This document shows positions 32,422 to 34,400 of a stretch of DNA of 34,400 bases, piece after piece. A program made the position numbers and the translations under genes. This DNA comes from Thermoplasmata archaeon. Lineage in GTDB: Archaea; Thermoplasmatota; Thermoplasmata; Methanomassiliicoccales; Methanomethylophilaceae. Location: assembly GCA_015063225.1 (NCBI GenBank), contig SUSU01000014.1, positions 1 to 34,400 of the forward strand, read 5' to 3'. The notes below the pieces were generated by a model, which saw only the letters and a list, made by a program, of their open reading frames with translations, was not told the origin of the DNA and searched no databases. Numbering within the stretch: position 1 is the first letter of the stretch; the number at the start of each line of letters is the position of its first letter.

Positions 32422-34400
32422 TTGGGACAGGTCGCAGCCTCGGAGGAGATGCAGGCTTACTTCAAGCAGCTCGAGGAGGAGGACAACAGACTCTACGAGA
32501 TCGCCGAGAAGGCCAAGGCCTGCGGCAAGGACCCCACGTTCAACGTGGAGATCCCCCGTGCCGAGGACCTCGCGTCCCGCGTGGAGAAGCTCCTCGAGGA
32601 CTACGACGTTGCAGGCCTCGCGGACATCATCCGTAGGCTCTCCCAGGAGTACGACAACCGTGAGGTCGTCGCTATCAAGGCCGCCGAGGAGTTTGCCAAG
32701 AGGCCCGCCGAGACCAAGGAGAAGGCGTTGGACCGTGCCGTGAGGATTGGCCTCGCCATCGTCACCGAGGGTATCCTCGTGGCTCCCCTGGAGGGAATCG
32801 CCTGCACCCGCATCCGCAAGAACGCCGACGGCACCGATTTCGCCGACCTCGTCTTCGCCGGGCCCATCAGGGCGTCCGGAGGTACCGGACAGGCCCTCTC
32901 CGTGCTCATCTGCGACGTCGTCCGCCAGGCCATGGGCATCGGCAGGTACATCGCCACGCCCGAGGAGGTCGGCCGCTTCAACGAGGAGATCCCCCTCTAC
33001 AAACAGTGCCAGCACCTGCAGTTCACACCCACATCCGACGAGATCAGCACCATCGTCTCCGAATGCCCGGTCATGGTCGACGGCGAAGGGACGGAACAGG
33101 TGGAGATCGGCGGTTTCCGCGACCTCCCCCGCATCGACACCAACAAGGTCCGCGGAGGCGCATGCCTCGTCATCGCCGAAGGAATGTGCCTCAAGGCATC
33201 CAAGATCCAGAAGCATGTGGACAAACTCCACATCGAGGGCTGGGGCTTCATCAAGAAGTACCTGGACGCCCACAAGAACGTCGACGACAAGGGGGACAAG
33301 AAGAAGGTCGTCGAACCCTCCTACAAATATCTCAAGGACATGGTCGCTGGAAGGCCCATCTTCGGCCACCCCTGCCAGCTCGGGGGATTCAGGCTCAGGT
33401 ACGGTAGGGCGAGGACCTCCGGTCTCGCATCCCTCGCCTACAACCCCGCGTCCATGTACGCCATGGACGAGTTCCTGGCTCTCGGCACACAGCTCAAGAT
33501 CGAACGCCCCGGGAAGGCCTGCGTTGTCACCCCGGTGACCAGCATCGAAGGGCCCACCGTCCTCCTCACCAACGGCGACCTGGTCTACTGCGGCACCAAG
33601 GAGGAGTACCTCGCCGTGAAGGACAGGGTCGCGGAGGTCGTGGACAACGGGGAGATCCTCGTGCCCTACGGCGAGTTCTGCGAGAACAACCACGTCCTCG
33701 TCCCCTGCGGATACCCCATCGAGAGGTTCCGCGTCGAGCTCAGGGAGATCCTCGGCGATACCCCCCTCCCCGACGACTACATCCACCCCACCTTCGAGCG
33801 CGCCAAGGAGATGTGCGCGCAGTACGGCATCGCCCTCCACCCGGATTACAACCTCTTCTGGAACGACGTGAGCATGCCATCCCTCAGGGCACTCCGCGCC
33901 CACATCCTGGAGACGGGACTGTTCATCGAGGATTCCCTCTCGCTGGTCAAGGAGCCCGCCACCAAACGCACCCTGGAGACCCTCGGCGCCATCCACAAGT
34001 GCGCCGGGAACAAGGTCTTCATCTCCAAGAGGTACAGCCTCCCCCTAATGGAGGGGCTCGGCCTCGGCCACGACGACAAGACCATAACCTCCGTGAGAGA
34101 GCTCGCACCCGCCCCTGAAGGCAGGCCGGACGACGACCTTGACGCCGATGAGATCCTCTCCATCATATCCGGCGCCGCGGGATACACCATCAAGGCCCGC
34201 GCCATGACCCGCATCGGCACCCGTATGGGACGTCCCGAGAAGGCAAAGGAGAGGGCCGGGACCCCCCAGGTACAGGCGCTGTTCCCACTTGAGGACGACA
34301 AACACCCCGTGGCGGACACCGAATCCGCCAAGAAGCTCATCTCCAAGCTCCGCCTGACCACCGCGGACAGCAGTCTGGTCCACCTCCACCCCGACATGGG
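32422..34400 (+). CDS. polC: DNA polymerase D large subunit DP2, N-terminal part
   Basis: The first 659 codons of the catalytic subunit of the euryarchaeal replicative polymerase PolD; the gene continues past the window. Landmarks are the N-terminal helical region (QAYFKQLEEEDNRLYEIA), VTEGILVAPLEGIA, VFAGPIRASGGTGQALSVL, IGRYIATPEEVGRF and GGFRLRYGRARTSGLA, all typical of DP2. The start is taken as TTG at 32422 behind GGAGAGTGA; ATG at 32449 is in frame but its GGAGG lies too close. No intein is visible in this part, though this gene often carries one further on. Full-length relatives exceed 1100 residues. Confidence 0.93.
   Translation, partial: MGQVAASEEMQAYFKQLEEEDNRLYEIAEKAKACGKDPTFNVEIPRAEDLASRVEKLLEDYDVAGLADIIRRLSQEYDNREVVAIKAAEEFAKRPAETKEKALDRAVRIGLAIVTEGILVAPLEGIACTRIRKNADGTDFADLVFAGPIRASGGTGQALSVLICDVVRQAMGIGRYIATPEEVGRFNEEIPLYKQCQHLQFTPTSDEISTIVSECPVMVDGEGTEQVEIGGFRDLPRIDTNKVRGGACLVIAEGMCLKASKIQKHVDKLHIEGWGFIKKYLDAHKNVDDKGDKKKVVEPSYKYLKDMVAGRPIFGHPCQLGGFRLRYGRARTSGLASLAYNPASMYAMDEFLALGTQLKIERPGKACVVTPVTSIEGPTVLLTNGDLVYCGTKEEYLAVKDRVAEVVDNGEILVPYGEFCENNHVLVPCGYPIERFRVELREILGDTPLPDDYIHPTFERAKEMCAQYGIALHPDYNLFWNDVSMPSLRALRAHILETGLFIEDSLSLVKEPATKRTLETLGAIHKCAGNKVFISKRYSLPLMEGLGLGHDDKTITSVRELAPAPEGRPDDDLDADEILSIISGAAGYTIKARAMTRIGTRMGRPEKAKERAGTPQVQALFPLEDDKHPVADTESAKKLISKLRLTTADSSLVHLHPDM

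Overview
The window reads as chromosomal DNA of a GC-rich euryarchaeal methanogen. Archaeal information-processing genes are present: RNase P component 4, L10e, Dph2, a NOG1-like GTPase and the large subunit of the D-family DNA polymerase. It also carries isoprenoid/ether-lipid genes (mevalonate kinase, geranylgeranyl reductase, a tetraether-synthase-like radical SAM enzyme) and the methanogen marker MtxX/Mmp4. Of 31 gene ends that can be read, 29 are TGA, 2 are TAA and none is TAG, and one TAG lies in frame inside a cobN-type gene. Together this suggests, by inference, a pyrrolysine-decoding Methanomassiliicoccales (Thermoplasmata). Many genes have a TATA-like box 25-27 bases before the start codon, as expected for leaderless transcripts.

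Region 1 (1-9223): a metal/tetrapyrrole uptake and chelation island on the + strand. It holds the end of one CobN-type chelatase, an ABC ATPase, a membrane-anchored substrate-binding protein with a dockerin-like module, two FecCD/BtuC-type permeases, and a second, divergent CobN whose frame is interrupted by one TAG.

Region 2 (9225-11537): an iron-sulfur flavoprotein and a VOC-fold protein (- strand) face an Mrp/NBP35 ATPase coupled to a NifX-like protein (+ strand).

Region 3 (11538-15625, - strand): mtxX-queD-queC-queE form a tightly overlapping operon for preQ0/archaeosine synthesis with a methanogenesis marker. Next to it lies L10e-dph2, a translation pair.

Region 4 (15626-17841): a 300-base divergent spacer with unusual complementary segments, then RNase P component 4, a CRM-domain protein and seryl-tRNA synthetase (+ strand).

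Region 5 (17881-18994): an insertion element with perfect 21-bp terminal inverted repeats. It encodes an IS1595/ISXO2-like transposase that appears to have lost its catalytic residues.

Region 6 (19034-25548 and 25555-27201): a small membrane protein with an HD-domain phosphohydrolase (- strand), then aminotransferase, an unknown protein and mevalonate kinase (+ strand). An orphan radical SAM enzyme and a lipid operon (tes-like, ferredoxin, geranylgeranyl reductase) follow on the - strand. The mevalonate and ether-lipid genes thus meet tail to tail.

Region 7 (27388-34400, + strand): a very large surface protein with a lamin-tail domain whose 5' end is in a different frame, then a NOG1-like GTPase and the first part of DNA polymerase D large subunit, which runs off the window. 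I saw no tRNA, rRNA or CRISPR array.
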